Below, one piece after another: positions 9,743-18,648 of a DNA stretch of 64,000 nucleotides; position 1 is the stretch's first letter, and every line of letters begins with the position of its first letter. This DNA is from CAVOHU01 sp963817885. GTDB lineage: Bacteria; Acidobacteriota; Vicinamibacteria; Vicinamibacterales; JAKQTR01. The DNA lies in NCBI GenBank assembly GCA_963817885.1, contig CAWFQE010000003.1, forward strand, positions 372,001 to 436,000. Reading direction: 5' to 3'. Made by a program: the position numbers and the translations under genes. Under the pieces are notes generated by a model. That model made no database searches and had not been told where the DNA came from. It saw only the letters and a program-made list of their open reading frames with translations.

Positions 9743-11734
9743 GTGGCAGCTACCTTGAACATCGTCGAGTTGCTGAACCTCGTGGGGCACATCGCGGGTG
9801 TCGTGCTCTACGCGATGTTGTTCGTGATGGTCGTCCGCGCCGGACGGACGCCGGGACTCACGTCCCGATTCGACCCGTTGGTGCTGGTCACATCCGTGGT
9901 CGGGCTGATCTGGAACCTGTGTGCGCTGCCCGCGTACGAGTTGCCGAAGATGGGGATCGAGGGACCATTTCCCTACCTCATCGCGGTCGGCTTCGGCGCG
10001 TTGGGTCTGCTTCCGGCCGTGGTCGTCCATTCCGTACTGCGGGGTGAGCACCACGAGGTGCGCGGCCGCTTGCGGCAATCAGTGGCGACGGTCGCGTATG
10101 CGGTGAGCGGGGTCGCGGCGGTGCTCAACCTGTACGCCGCGAGAACCGAAGAGACGGTTCCGGCCACGCTCGGCATGCGGTTGCTGACCTACACGTTCGT
10201 CGCGCTCGTGATTCCGCTGGCGGCGATGACGCGTGGACAGCCGGGGTCCAGGCGGGCACTGTGGGCAGCGGCGCTGGCGACCTTCGCGGTGTCGGCCCTC
10301 CACTTGAGCCAGATGCACCAAGGCGATGCGTCCTGGCCGATTGAGCTCGTCGGGCACCACGCATCACTTCCGCTCGCCGTCGCCATTCTCTATCAGGACT
10401 ATCCGTTTGCGCTGGCGGACCTGTTCCTCAAGCGAGCGCTGGCGTTGCTCAGCATTTCCGCCATCGCCATCGCGGGGATTGCCGCGTTTGGTTCTCGGTC
10501 CGCCCTGTTTGCGCAGTTCGTGGAGGTCGATCCGAAGCAAGTGAGCATCCTGGCCACCCTGTGGGTGTTCACGGCCCTCTTGTATCCCGTCGTACGGCAA
10601 GGCACGGCATGGTTCGTCGACGCGGTTGTGCTGCATCGGCCGGACTATGCCTCGCTGAGAACCACGATCGCGCGCATCGTCCAGACGCGCGATGACGTTC
10701 CCACGTTGCTGTCAGAGGTCTGCGGCCTTCTGGTGCCCGCGTTCAGCGCGCGGTTCGTCACGTGGCGGGAGTCCCGCCCGCTCGGGCAGGAAGTCGCCCT
10801 CGGCCTCGTCGTGGTCGGCGATACAGAAGCGGCCGGCATCGTCAGGACCGCTGCCATCGAGCCCTTGCCGTCACCGGTCGCCGCGTTGGTGATCGTGCCG
10901 ACGACCGACCCTCCTTCGTTTGTCCTGGCCATCGGCCAGCTCACGGGTGGCCGCAGGCTTCTGTCGGATGATCTCTCCACGCTGGAGACCATTGCCATCG
11001 TGATTGCCCGCCGCATCGATGCGGTTCGGATCACGAACGAGCGCTACGAACGGGAGAGGCACGAGCAGGAGATCGGGAAGCTGGCCACCGAAGCCGAACT
11101 CCGGGCCCTCAGGGCGCAGGTCAATCCACATTTCCTGTTCAATGCGCTGACCACGATCGGTTATTTGATTCAGACGGCTCCGCCCCGCGCCCTGCAGACC
11201 CTGTTGCGTCTGACAGCGCTGCTTCGTGCCGTGCTCAGGTCGGAAGGGGAGTTCACGACCGTCGGCCGCGAACTGGAGGTCATCGAGGCGTACCTGGACA
11301 TCGAACGCGCGCGGTTCGACGAGCGGCTGCGGGTGACGCTGGACGTGCCCTCGACGGTACGCAACCTCCGCATCCCCGCACTGGTGCTTCAGCCGATCGT
11401 GGAGAATGCCGTCAAGCACGGCATTGCCCAGAAGCGCGCCGGAGGCGACGTGCTGATCCTGGCCAGGGTGGAGCAGGTCGGCGCCGATACGCGACGGCTT
11501 GTTCTGGTCGTGCAGGATACCGGGGCCGGTGCGAGCCCGGCCCAGCTCGAGCGGGGCCGCGACGCCGGCGTCGGCCTGAAGAACGTCGAGCGGAGGCTCG
11601 CGTGTCAGTACGGCGACGCGGCGTCGCTGTCGATCCGAACGACTCCAGGGCAGGGCACGGTGGTCGAAATTCGCATTCCGGTCGAGCCGGGGGTGAGCTA
11701 CGACCGCGAGGAAGGGCACCAGGTGCCGCTGTGA
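9743..11734 (+). CDS. LytS-type sensor histidine kinase
   Basis: The protein has about 663 residues from the GTG at 9743, preceded by GAAGG; no ATG fits the frame nearby. The N-terminal half (about 1-295) is hydrophobic with around eight or nine membrane segments. A GAF-like region follows (about 315-430), then a short coiled segment. The His_kinase domain has NPHFLFNALTTIGYL with H463, and the ATPase part shows VENAVKHG and GVGLKNVERRL. This architecture is typical of LytS/YehU kinases that partner LytTR regulators. Its stop overlaps the regulator start by four bases (GTGA), so the two form an operon. The signal sensed is unknown. Confidence 0.85.
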   Translation: MAATLNIVELLNLVGHIAGVVLYAMLFVMVVRAGRTPGLTSRFDPLVLVTSVVGLIWNLCALPAYELPKMGIEGPFPYLIAVGFGALGLLPAVVVHSVLRGEHHEVRGRLRQSVATVAYAVSGVAAVLNLYAARTEETVPATLGMRLLTYTFVALVIPLAAMTRGQPGSRRALWAAALATFAVSALHLSQMHQGDASWPIELVGHHASLPLAVAILYQDYPFALADLFLKRALALLSISAIAIAGIAAFGSRSALFAQFVEVDPKQVSILATLWVFTALLYPVVRQGTAWFVDAVVLHRPDYASLRTTIARIVQTRDDVPTLLSEVCGLLVPAFSARFVTWRESRPLGQEVALGLVVVGDTEAAGIVRTAAIEPLPSPVAALVIVPTTDPPSFVLAIGQLTGGRRLLSDDLSTLETIAIVIARRIDAVRITNERYERERHEQEIGKLATEAELRALRAQVNPHFLFNALTTIGYLIQTAPPRALQTLLRLTALLRAVLRSEGEFTTVGRELEVIEAYLDIERARFDERLRVTLDVPSTVRNLRIPALVLQPIVENAVKHGIAQKRAGGDVLILARVEQVGADTRRLVLVVQDTGAGASPAQLERGRDAGVGLKNVERRLACQYGDAASLSIRTTPGQGTVVEIRIPVEPGVSYDREEGHQVPL

Positions 11735-12513
11735 CCGCACGCTTGAGAGTGGTGGTCGCCGACGACGAACTGCCGGCGCGCTCGTTTCTCGTGTCACTCC
11801 TGCGCACGTTCGACGACGTGCTGGTGGTCGCCGAAGCGGCGTCGGGAACCGAAGCCGTCGCGGTGATCGAGCGGGAGACGCCGGATCTCGCGTTACTGGA
11901 CTGGCAGATGCCGGAACTGGACGGCATGGGTGTCGTCGGCATGCTGAAGAAGGAGGCGATGCCGCTCATCGCGTTCGTCACCGCGTACGACGAGTACGCC
12001 GTTCGCGCCTTCGAGGTCAACGCCGTCGACTATCTGCTGAAGCCGGTCGAGCGAGCCCGACTTCGCGAGACACTGGACCGGGCGCTCGAGCGGATGGAAC
12101 ACGCCGATCTGATCTCGGAGCAGTCCACGCGCGTCAGCGGGGCGATCAGCGATTACGAAACACTGGTCAAACCGCCGTACCTGGAGCGAATTCCGGTCCG
12201 GCATCGGGAAGAAGTGGTGATCGTGCCGGTGCACCAGATCGCGTCCATCGTGGCGGAAGGCGAACTGCTGAAGATCACCACGACACACAACGAGCGACAC
12301 ACGATCACCTACCGCCTCAAAGACCTTGAACGGCGGCTCGACCCGGCACGATTCATCAGGCTGGGGCGAGGCACGCTCGCCAACGTGGATCTGATCACGA
12401 AGATGAGCGTGATGCCGGGCGGGACCCACGTCGCCGTCCTGGCCAACGGCCAGAAGCTGCCGGTCAGCCGCCTTCAGTCTCGCATCCTCCGGGAGCGGTT
12501 CCTCACACTCTGA
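11731..12513 (+). CDS. LytTR-family response regulator
   Basis: The protein has 260 residues and a GTG start inside the kinase stop. The receiver domain spans about 5-120 with the acidic pair DDE at 11-13, phospho-acceptor D57 (LLDWQMPELDG) and Lys in VDYLLKPVE. The LytTR DNA-binding domain spans about 155-258 (RIPVRHREEVVIVPV, then the FIRLGRGTLANVD core). It pairs with the upstream LytS-like kinase. No target is evident in the window; the nearest downstream gene starts 467 bases later. Confidence 0.88.
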   Translation: MTARLRVVVADDELPARSFLVSLLRTFDDVLVVAEAASGTEAVAVIERETPDLALLDWQMPELDGMGVVGMLKKEAMPLIAFVTAYDEYAVRAFEVNAVDYLLKPVERARLRETLDRALERMEHADLISEQSTRVSGAISDYETLVKPPYLERIPVRHREEVVIVPVHQIASIVAEGELLKITTTHNERHTITYRLKDLERRLDPARFIRLGRGTLANVDLITKMSVMPGGTHVAVLANGQKLPVSRLQSRILRERFLTL

Positions 12514-12515
12514 GT

Positions 12516-12552
12516 CCCCTTCCACCTCGTGACGTGGCCACGGCGGAAGGGG
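12516..12552 (+). terminator. hairpin after LytTR operon
   Basis: CCCCTTCC (12516-12523) pairs with GGAAGGGG (12545-12552), and the loop contains the inner palindrome GTGGCCAC. It starts right after the regulator stop. No T tract follows, so intrinsic termination is uncertain. Confidence 0.4.
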
Positions 12553-12721
12553 GCCCGCGACCCCCGCCGAGCCGCGCTGTTGGTGTGAAGATGCCACCCA
12601 GTCACGTGCGATCGGCGACTCTACCGAATGAATACAGAGAGTGCGCGAGTGATACAACGAGGTCCCGCCTTTCGAGCTTCGCGCCCGAGGGCGCTACGCT
12701 TCCGCCGGTGTCGTGAGGCCG

Positions 12722-12830
12722 GACCTCCATCAGCCGCCACGCGATGCCCGCCATCGCCAGGTGGATCAGGGCCGCACCGGCGTCATATCGCGGCCGATAG
12801 GACAGAAGCGCGGGGTATACAGACGCTCTT
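12722..12830 (-). mobile_element. possible IS5-family transposase 3' remnant
   Basis: On the minus strand one frame reads PRYDAGAALIHLAMAGIAWR. This resembles the extreme C-terminus of IS5-family transposases, where an RYD motif is followed by a hydrophobic helix with LA and a closing WR. No upstream transposase domain, terminal repeat or target duplication is visible. If real, it is a short dead fragment. Confidence 0.3.
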
Positions 12831-12980
12831 TCGCGACAGGCATGAACCTTCCGGTATACCATTCGAGATCTTCGACCGAACAGGCGGCCCCGCCGGATGA
12901 AACGGCCCCGGATGGCGGTCGTAATGGACTCTGACAGTCGAGACGAGCGTCGTTCTCTCCACCATGGAAAGGCATAGCAG

Positions 12981-15900
12981 ATGACCAGAGCGTTGCGAAC
13001 CCGCGTCCTGATCGGGCTGGCCGCCGGGCTGGCGGCCCTGTCGATCAAGGTCGGCCTCGCCCAGCCCCCGCAGGCGCCTGCCGCGCCGGCTGCGGCCGTC
13101 AACCAGTCCGACGATCCCGTGCTGAAGACGTTCCGCTGGCGTTCAATCGGGCCGGCCAACATGGGCGGCCGCGTCGACGATATCCAGGGCGTCGAGTCCG
13201 ACCCGTCGACCTTCTATGTCGGGTTCGCCACCGGCGGCCTCTGGAAGACCGTCAACAACGGCACGACGTTCACGCCGATCTTCGACACCTACCCGGTCAG
13301 CTCGATTGGCGCCATCGCGATCGCGCCGTCCAACCCCAGCATCATCTGGGTCGGCACCGGCGAGGCGAACAACCGCCAGAGCTCCTCGTTCGGCGACGGC
13401 ATCTACAAGTCGACCGATGCCGGCAAGACTTTCACCAACATGGGCCTCAAGGACACCCAGACGATCGCCCGGATCGTGGTGCATCCGAAAGATCCGAACA
13501 TCGTCTACGCGGCGGTGCTCGGCCACCTGTTCGGACCGAACAAGGAGCGCGGCCTCTACAAGACGATCGATGGCGGGAAGACGTGGACCAACACCCGCTT
13601 CATCAACGAGGACACGGGGTTCACCGATCTGGTCATGGATCCGAAGGACCCGAACGTGCTCTTCGCGGCGTCGTACCAGCGGCGGCGAGTGCCGTGGGGC
13701 TTCAACGGCGGCGGGCCCGGCAGCGGCATCTGGATGACGAAGGATGGCGCCAGGACCTGGAAGAAGCTCGAAGGGAACGGCCTGCCGGGCGGGATCATCG
13801 GGCGCATCGGCCTGGCCATCTCGCGCTCCAATCCCAAGGTGGTCTACGCGCAGATGGAAGTGGGCGCCAGCGGTGGGACGGGCGCCAATGTGACCGCTGA
13901 CGGGAAGCAGGCGCCGGTGGGCGGAGGCTTCGGCGGCGGCGGCGGACAGTCCGAGGGAGCAGCCGCGGTGGCCGCAGCCGGCGGCCGGGCCGGACGCGGA
14001 GGCCAGGCGGGTGCTGGTGCCGCGGCCGCAGCAGGCGAGCGCGGTGCAGCCGGCCGTGCCGCAGCGGGTGCGGCCGCAGGGGGCGGCGAGCGCGGTGCAG
14101 CCGGCCAGGCGACACCGGCGCAGGCGCCCAACCCGGAGCGCAGCGGAGTCTGGCGCTCGGACGATGGCGGCAGGACGTGGAAGGTGATGAGCAACAACAA
14201 CGATCGGCCGATGTATTACAGCCAGATCCGCGTTGATCCGACCAACGACCAGATCGTCTACACGATGGGCGCTCCCTTCTTCAAATCAATCGACGGCGGG
14301 AAGACCTTCAGGTCGGTCGGGGGCATCGCGCACAGCGATCACCACGGCATGTGGATCGATCCGAAGAACCCGCGGCACCTCATTCTCGGCAATGACGGCG
14401 GCCTGGATATCAGCTACGACCAGGCCGACACGTGGGAATTCGTGAATACGATGCCCGTCGGCCAGTTCTACGCGGTGAGCGCCGACATGCGCAAGCCGTA
14501 CAACGTCTGCGGCGGGTTACAGGACAACGGGACCTGGTGCGGGCCGAGCGCCGTGCGCAGCTCCAACGGCATCCTCAACGCCGACTGGTTCCGCGTGGGC
14601 GGCGGCGACGGGTTCTACACGCAGCAGGATCCGTCCGACCCGAACGTGGTGTATGCCGAGTCGCAGGACGGAAACGTCAATCGGCTGGACCTCAGGACCG
14701 GGCGCAGCACGAGCATCCGTCCGCGAGCGGCGCGAGCGCCGCAGCAGGGCGCCACACCGGCACAGCTGGAGCAGCAGGCCGCGCAGGCCGCCATGGCGGC
14801 GCAGATGGGCTTCGGCGGCGGAGCGGCGAACGCCAACATCGTCCCCGAGCCGCCAGCCGGACAGCAATTCCGGTTCTACTGGAACACCCCGACGCTGCTC
14901 TCGCCGCACAACCCGAGCATCATCTACGTTGGCGGCGACCGGCTCTTCATTTCGCGCAACCGGGGCGAGACCTTCACGGCGACCAAGGACCTGACCAACA
15001 ACCTCGGGCGGTTCGATCGTCCGATCATGGGCGTGGCCGGCGACGCACCGATGGCGTCCAAGCACGACGGCGCAGCCAACTACAGCGTGATCATCACGAT
15101 CGCCGAGTCGCCGGTCCTGCCGGGCGTCCTCTGGGTGGGCACCAACGACGGGAATCTCCAGCTGAGCCGCGATTTCGGGGCCACCTGGACTAACGTGGTC
15201 GCCAGCGTGCCGGGCGTCCCGAAGGAAACACACGTGTCGCGCGTCGAGGCCTCGCACTACGACGCCGGCACCTGCTACGTGACCTTCGACGGCCACCGGA
15301 CCAATGACATGAAGCCGTACGTCTTCGTGACGAGGGACTACGGAAAGACGTGGACCTCCCTGGCCGCGAACCTGCCGGAGGGCAACCTCAACGTGATCCG
15401 TGAGGATCCCAGGAACCGCAATCTCCTGTACCTCGGCACCGAGTACGGCCTGTACGTCTCGCTGAACGCCGGCAAGGAGTGGAAGCGGTTCATGACCGGC
15501 CTGCCGACGGTTCGCATCGACGACATCCTGGTTCATCCCCGCGACAACGATCTGATCGCGGCAACCCATGGCCGGAGCTTCTACATCGTCGACGACATCA
15601 CGCCGCTGCAGGAGTTGACCGACAAGGTGATGGCCGCTGACACCGTGCTGTTCGAGCCGCGGCCGGGCGTGCTCTGGCTGACCGATACGATGCTCGCCCG
15701 GACGGTCGGCGGGTCGAAGAACTTCCAGGGCCAGAATCCGCAGCCTGGAACGGCGATCAGCTACTACCTGAAGGCCGCGGCGACCGGCGATGTCAAGATC
15801 ACGATCTCGGACTACTCGGGCAGAGTCGTGCGCCAGATGGACGGCTCCAAGGACGCCGGGCTGAATCGCGTCCAGTGGAACCTTCGCGGCAACCCGCCGG

Positions 15901-16064
15901 TACGTCCGGCAGGCGCTGCGCAGGGCAGAGGCGGCGGCGGCGGACGCGGCGGCCAGGCGGCCGGGCCCGTGCTCGAGCCGGGCACCTACCTGGTGAAGCT
16001 CTCGGTGGGCGGAAAGGATTACACCTCGAAGGTCGTCATCGTGGCAGACGAAATCGTCAGATGA
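12981..16064 (+). CDS. secreted sortilin/VPS10-like BNR-repeat protein
   Basis: The protein has 1027 residues with a signal peptide ending near residue 27 (KVGLAQ). It is built of beta-propeller repeats with Asp-box motifs such as STDAGKTF, TIDGGKTW, TKDGARTW, SDDGGRTW, SIDGGKTF, SRDFGATW and TRDYGKTW, the pattern of sortilin/VPS10 and BNR exo-proteins often annotated as glycosyl hydrolases. A low-complexity Gly/Ala/Arg insert (about 310-385), with near-repeats of GERGAAG, interrupts the propeller. The last 130 residues form a beta-rich domain (VKITISDYSGRVVRQMDG) like the sorting modules of secreted proteins. No sialidase catalytic set was identified, so an enzymatic role is unproven. It is a single gene followed by its own terminator. 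Confidence 0.85.
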   Translation: MTRALRTRVLIGLAAGLAALSIKVGLAQPPQAPAAPAAAVNQSDDPVLKTFRWRSIGPANMGGRVDDIQGVESDPSTFYVGFATGGLWKTVNNGTTFTPIFDTYPVSSIGAIAIAPSNPSIIWVGTGEANNRQSSSFGDGIYKSTDAGKTFTNMGLKDTQTIARIVVHPKDPNIVYAAVLGHLFGPNKERGLYKTIDGGKTWTNTRFINEDTGFTDLVMDPKDPNVLFAASYQRRRVPWGFNGGGPGSGIWMTKDGARTWKKLEGNGLPGGIIGRIGLAISRSNPKVVYAQMEVGASGGTGANVTADGKQAPVGGGFGGGGGQSEGAAAVAAAGGRAGRGGQAGAGAAAAAGERGAAGRAAAGAAAGGGERGAAGQATPAQAPNPERSGVWRSDDGGRTWKVMSNNNDRPMYYSQIRVDPTNDQIVYTMGAPFFKSIDGGKTFRSVGGIAHSDHHGMWIDPKNPRHLILGNDGGLDISYDQADTWEFVNTMPVGQFYAVSADMRKPYNVCGGLQDNGTWCGPSAVRSSNGILNADWFRVGGGDGFYTQQDPSDPNVVYAESQDGNVNRLDLRTGRSTSIRPRAARAPQQGATPAQLEQQAAQAAMAAQMGFGGGAANANIVPEPPAGQQFRFYWNTPTLLSPHNPSIIYVGGDRLFISRNRGETFTATKDLTNNLGRFDRPIMGVAGDAPMASKHDGAANYSVIITIAESPVLPGVLWVGTNDGNLQLSRDFGATWTNVVASVPGVPKETHVSRVEASHYDAGTCYVTFDGHRTNDMKPYVFVTRDYGKTWTSLAANLPEGNLNVIREDPRNRNLLYLGTEYGLYVSLNAGKEWKRFMTGLPTVRIDDILVHPRDNDLIAATHGRSFYIVDDITPLQELTDKVMAADTVLFEPRPGVLWLTDTMLARTVGGSKNFQGQNPQPGTAISYYLKAAATGDVKITISDYSGRVVRQMDGSKDAGLNRVQWNLRGNPPVRPAGAAQGRGGGGGRGGQAAGPVLEPGTYLVKLSVGGKDYTSKVVIVADEIVR

Positions 16065-16069
16065 CGTCC

Positions 16070-16104
16070 GGCTTAAGGCTTAGGGCTTGGGGCCAGGGGC
16101 CCGG
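16070..16104 (+). repeat. period-7 GGCYNNN array after VPS10-like gene
   Basis: Five consecutive heptads lie six bases after the stop: GGCTTAA, GGCTTAG, GGCTTGG, GGCCAGG and GGCCCGG. They read in the direction of the gene, and the last units supply the left arm of the terminator hairpin. Confidence 0.75.
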
Positions 16105-16130
16105 GGTCAGCGCGATCCCGGGCCCTTTCT
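16097..16130 (+). terminator. Rho-independent terminator of VPS10-like gene
   Basis: A perfect 9-bp stem is formed by GGGCCCGGG (16097-16105) and CCCGGGCCC (16117-16125) with an 11-base loop, followed by TTTCT. Its orientation fits the plus-strand gene ending at 16064. Confidence 0.8.
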
Positions 16131-16208
16131 GTCTGCGGACCCAAGGCTCACTGCGGGCCCGAGTCTCTTTTCCGGACCTGGCGTCAGCCGGGACGGAGCC
16201 GGGTCGAC

Positions 16209-17069
16209 CTACGATCCCGCAAAGTAGCCGGGGCGCGCCTTCACCGTGGCGTTTCGCCCCTTCACCCGGACTTCAATCGTATGCCACCCGTCTTTCGACA
16301 CGCCGCTCGGTGAGTAGCTCACGAGGTAGCGTTGGCGGAATTCATCGAGGATCGCGAGGAAGGTCGACGTCAGATCGCCGGTCGACTTCACTTCGATCAG
16401 CCTCCCGCCGGTCTCGGCAGCCATGTCGCGGAGGAACTCGGCCCTGGACGACCCCTGGGCTGACACTCCGTAGACGACCGCATCCGATCGTTTGGCGACC
16501 TCGGACACTCTATGTGGCGCGAGCCAGCTGGTCGTGTCGACGCCGTCGCTGAACACCATCACCAGCGAACGGCCCACATCCGATTCGCCAATCATCAGTC
16601 CGGCATATGTGGCGTCGACAAGCGACGTATCGCCGAACGGCTGGGCGCGTTCCAAGGCGGCGCGCACGCGTCCTACGTCCGGGGTCAGTCCTGTCGTGAC
16701 GGCCACCTGGTGGCTGAAGACCACGAGGGCCGCCCGATCTTCCTTCTTCAGACCATCCAGCGTGCCTCGAGCGGCGGCGCGCAGCTGGTCGAGGCGTTCT
16801 CCAATCACGCTGCTGCTCATGTCCAGCGTCAGGACGATGTTGAGAGGCAGCTGCTCGAAGATGGCCAGATCGACGCGCTGCCGGACCCCGTTGTCGAACA
16901 CTTCGAAGTCGCCCGGGCGAAGGCCCCGCGCCGGGGAACCCTTCTCGGTGACCAGCACGTCGATGCGGACCGCCTCGACTTTCGACGAGAAGGTGGGAGC
17001 CTGCTGCGCCGGAGCCAGGGCCGCGACGGTCAGGGCAAACGCCAGGCACGGCACGTGTCGAAGCGTCAT
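16209..17069 (-). CDS. secreted VWA-domain protein (acidobacterial type)
   Basis: The protein has 286 residues with a signal peptide to about residue 22 (APAQQ). A beta-rich region with RIDVLVTEKG and GLRPGDFEVFDNG precedes the VWA domain, an arrangement typical of the acidobacterial VWFA-related family. The metal-ion-dependent adhesion site is intact at D83-M-S-S-S87, with a later Thr and Asp in the fold. The ATG overlaps the stop of the upstream TPR gene by four bases (ATGA); the longer GTG-started reading lacks a leading signal. The pair is translated together. The family's role is not established; adhesion or complex assembly at the cell surface is inferred. Confidence 0.85.
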   Translation of the reverse strand: MTLRHVPCLAFALTVAALAPAQQAPTFSSKVEAVRIDVLVTEKGSPARGLRPGDFEVFDNGVRQRVDLAIFEQLPLNIVLTLDMSSSVIGERLDQLRAAARGTLDGLKKEDRAALVVFSHQVAVTTGLTPDVGRVRAALERAQPFGDTSLVDATYAGLMIGESDVGRSLVMVFSDGVDTTSWLAPHRVSEVAKRSDAVVYGVSAQGSSRAEFLRDMAAETGGRLIEVKSTGDLTSTFLAILDEFRQRYLVSYSPSGVSKDGWHTIEVRVKGRNATVKARPGYFAGS

Positions 17070-18358
17070 CGCGACGCCCCCGGCCGGAGCACGTTGAGCA
17101 GCTCCGTCCAGACGTCGACCGCCCTTCGTTCCTGCCAGTCGTAGTATGCCCACCAGGGATCCGTTCGCGCGCGGTCAGGGAACGGGTGGACGAGCGGCTG
17201 CTCGAGCTCTCGCAGCGCGCTTGCGCGATCGCCTGTTCGGCGGGCGAGCAGGCTCAGGGCGAGGTGAGGCGACTGGGCGTCCGGGTAGAGCGCAGCCGCT
17301 CTCCGGTAACAGTCACGTGCCGCCGTGTCACGGCCGAGCGATTGTGCGGCATCGCCGAGGAACAGTTCGCCGTAGTACGCAAGCTGGCCGCGGCGCGCAC
17401 CTTTCAGGGCCTCTTGAAGTTCGTCGGCCGCCTCCCCATACCGTGCAAGCGAAATCAAGATGCGTCCGCGCCGCACCCGAGCCTCGGCACGGCTGGGATC
17501 GGAGACCAGTGTCTTGCGGTACAGCTCGGCGGCTTCGGTCAATTGCTCGCGGGCTGATGCAAGTGTCAGCGCCAGGTCGCGCACGGCGACCTGCACCAGT
17601 GGAGCCGTCAGCGCATCGTGGTAGCAGCCGTGCTGGAACAGGATGTCGGCATCGAGCGGGAAGACCTTCTGTGCGTGTTCCACGTGGGGCCCGGCATTCG
17701 CGTAGTCGCGCCGCTCCAGCAGGGACGCGATCGTGGCCAGATACCAGAGGCGTACGGCCGCGCGCGATGACGGGGCGGGCTCGACCAGGTCCAGAAGCGC
17801 TCGACCGATGGCCCAGTGGAAGCATTCACACCCGGAGCCGACCCGGCTTCCGTCGCTCGTGACCGCGGTCGGCCCGGGCCGGCAGCCAGCGTTCGACGCG
17901 CGGTACGGCACGACCAGCATGGCGATGTCGGCGTGGAGCAGCGCGCCCCGTTCGAGGATCGCATTCCACGTCTCCGGCCTCGCCCAATCCGAACCCAGGA
18001 GCTCCTTCATATTCGCAAGCGTGAGCGTCGTCTTCTTGTACTCGTAGGACCGGTTGAATTCCCCCCGTGTGGCTCGTTCACGCTCGTGGCGGCCCAGCTT
18101 CTGCAGTCCTTCGAGATTGGCGATGACGAGGCTGAGCTCAGCTTCGGTCCAGGCGCTCAATTCGGTGGCGCGCTCGTCGGCCCGGTTTGGCGTGTGCCCC
18201 CTGACGGCCAGCAACCAGGACTCGAGCCTCGACAGCCACGCGGGCCGCACAGCCGCCTGGGTTGACGCGGGCCCGGTCCCCGAGCCGGGCCCCGACCGGG
18301 TTCCCGAGCCGGCCGCGCCCGCCGACGTCACGGCGATCGACAGGGCGAGTGCAGCCAT
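17066..18358 (-). CDS. exported TPR-repeat protein
   Basis: The protein has 430 residues. The first 20 form a hydrophobic signal-like segment (ALALSIAVTSAGAAG). Residues 20-200 hold no recognised domain. From about 215 to 400 there are helical pairs of the tetratricopeptide type, for example YRKTLVSDPSRAEARVRRG and CYRRAAALYPDAQSPHLALS. The end overlaps the VWA gene by four bases, so it is the first gene of a two-gene operon. A scaffold function partnering the VWA protein is inferred from the coupling. Confidence 0.75.
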   Translation of the reverse strand: MAALALSIAVTSAGAAGSGTRSGPGSGTGPASTQAAVRPAWLSRLESWLLAVRGHTPNRADERATELSAWTEAELSLVIANLEGLQKLGRHERERATRGEFNRSYEYKKTTLTLANMKELLGSDWARPETWNAILERGALLHADIAMLVVPYRASNAGCRPGPTAVTSDGSRVGSGCECFHWAIGRALLDLVEPAPSSRAAVRLWYLATIASLLERRDYANAGPHVEHAQKVFPLDADILFQHGCYHDALTAPLVQVAVRDLALTLASAREQLTEAAELYRKTLVSDPSRAEARVRRGRILISLARYGEAADELQEALKGARRGQLAYYGELFLGDAAQSLGRDTAARDCYRRAAALYPDAQSPHLALSLLARRTGDRASALRELEQPLVHPFPDRARTDPWWAYYDWQERRAVDVWTELLNVLRPGASR

Positions 18359-18481
18359 TAGGACGATGAGAGCGGATCGGTTCGGCGCCGTAACGCCTCC
18401 ATTCTCCGATTGACCGCGCGAGTCGCCGTCCGTCGGTGGTCGCTTTGCGAGTCCCGCTCGCGCTCGCCGGCATGGCCGATC

Positions 18482-18621
18482 GCCGGGGTCTGAAGACCCC
18501 GGCCTACACCGTGCACCCCGCCCGCGTGTGATGTAGCCCGGGGTCTGGGGGTCTGAAGACCCCGGCTACACCGTGCACCCAGCCCGCGTGTGATGTAGCC
18601 CGGGCTTCAGACCCCGGGTGA
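18482..18621. repeat. tandem palindromic elements with shared spacer
   Basis: Three copies of a palindrome with core GGGGTCT-GA-AGACCCC flanked by GTAGCC/GGCTAC lie 63 bases apart (cores at 18485 and 18548, a partial third near 18603). The spacers, ACCGTGCACCC(C/A)GCCCGCG plus TGTGAT, differ by one base. The array lies between the TPR gene start and the DUF1028 gene end. It looks REP/REPIN-like. The shared spacer rules out CRISPR. Confidence 0.7.
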
Positions 18622-18648
18622 GCTGCGAGCCTGCGTATGCCCCCAGTT

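Larger units (their letters stand above)
12514..12980. other. gene-poor intergenic region before VPS10-like gene
   Basis: The region holds the hairpin at its left end, a possible transposase fragment near 12.72-12.83 kb on the minus strand, and the leader of the next gene with an AAAGG site about 10 bases before its ATG. I saw no complete gene. Confidence 0.5.

Noticed and set aside
18482..18621. CRISPR-like array
   Set aside because: Repeats are palindromic, only about three copies exist, the spacers are nearly identical and no cas genes are near.
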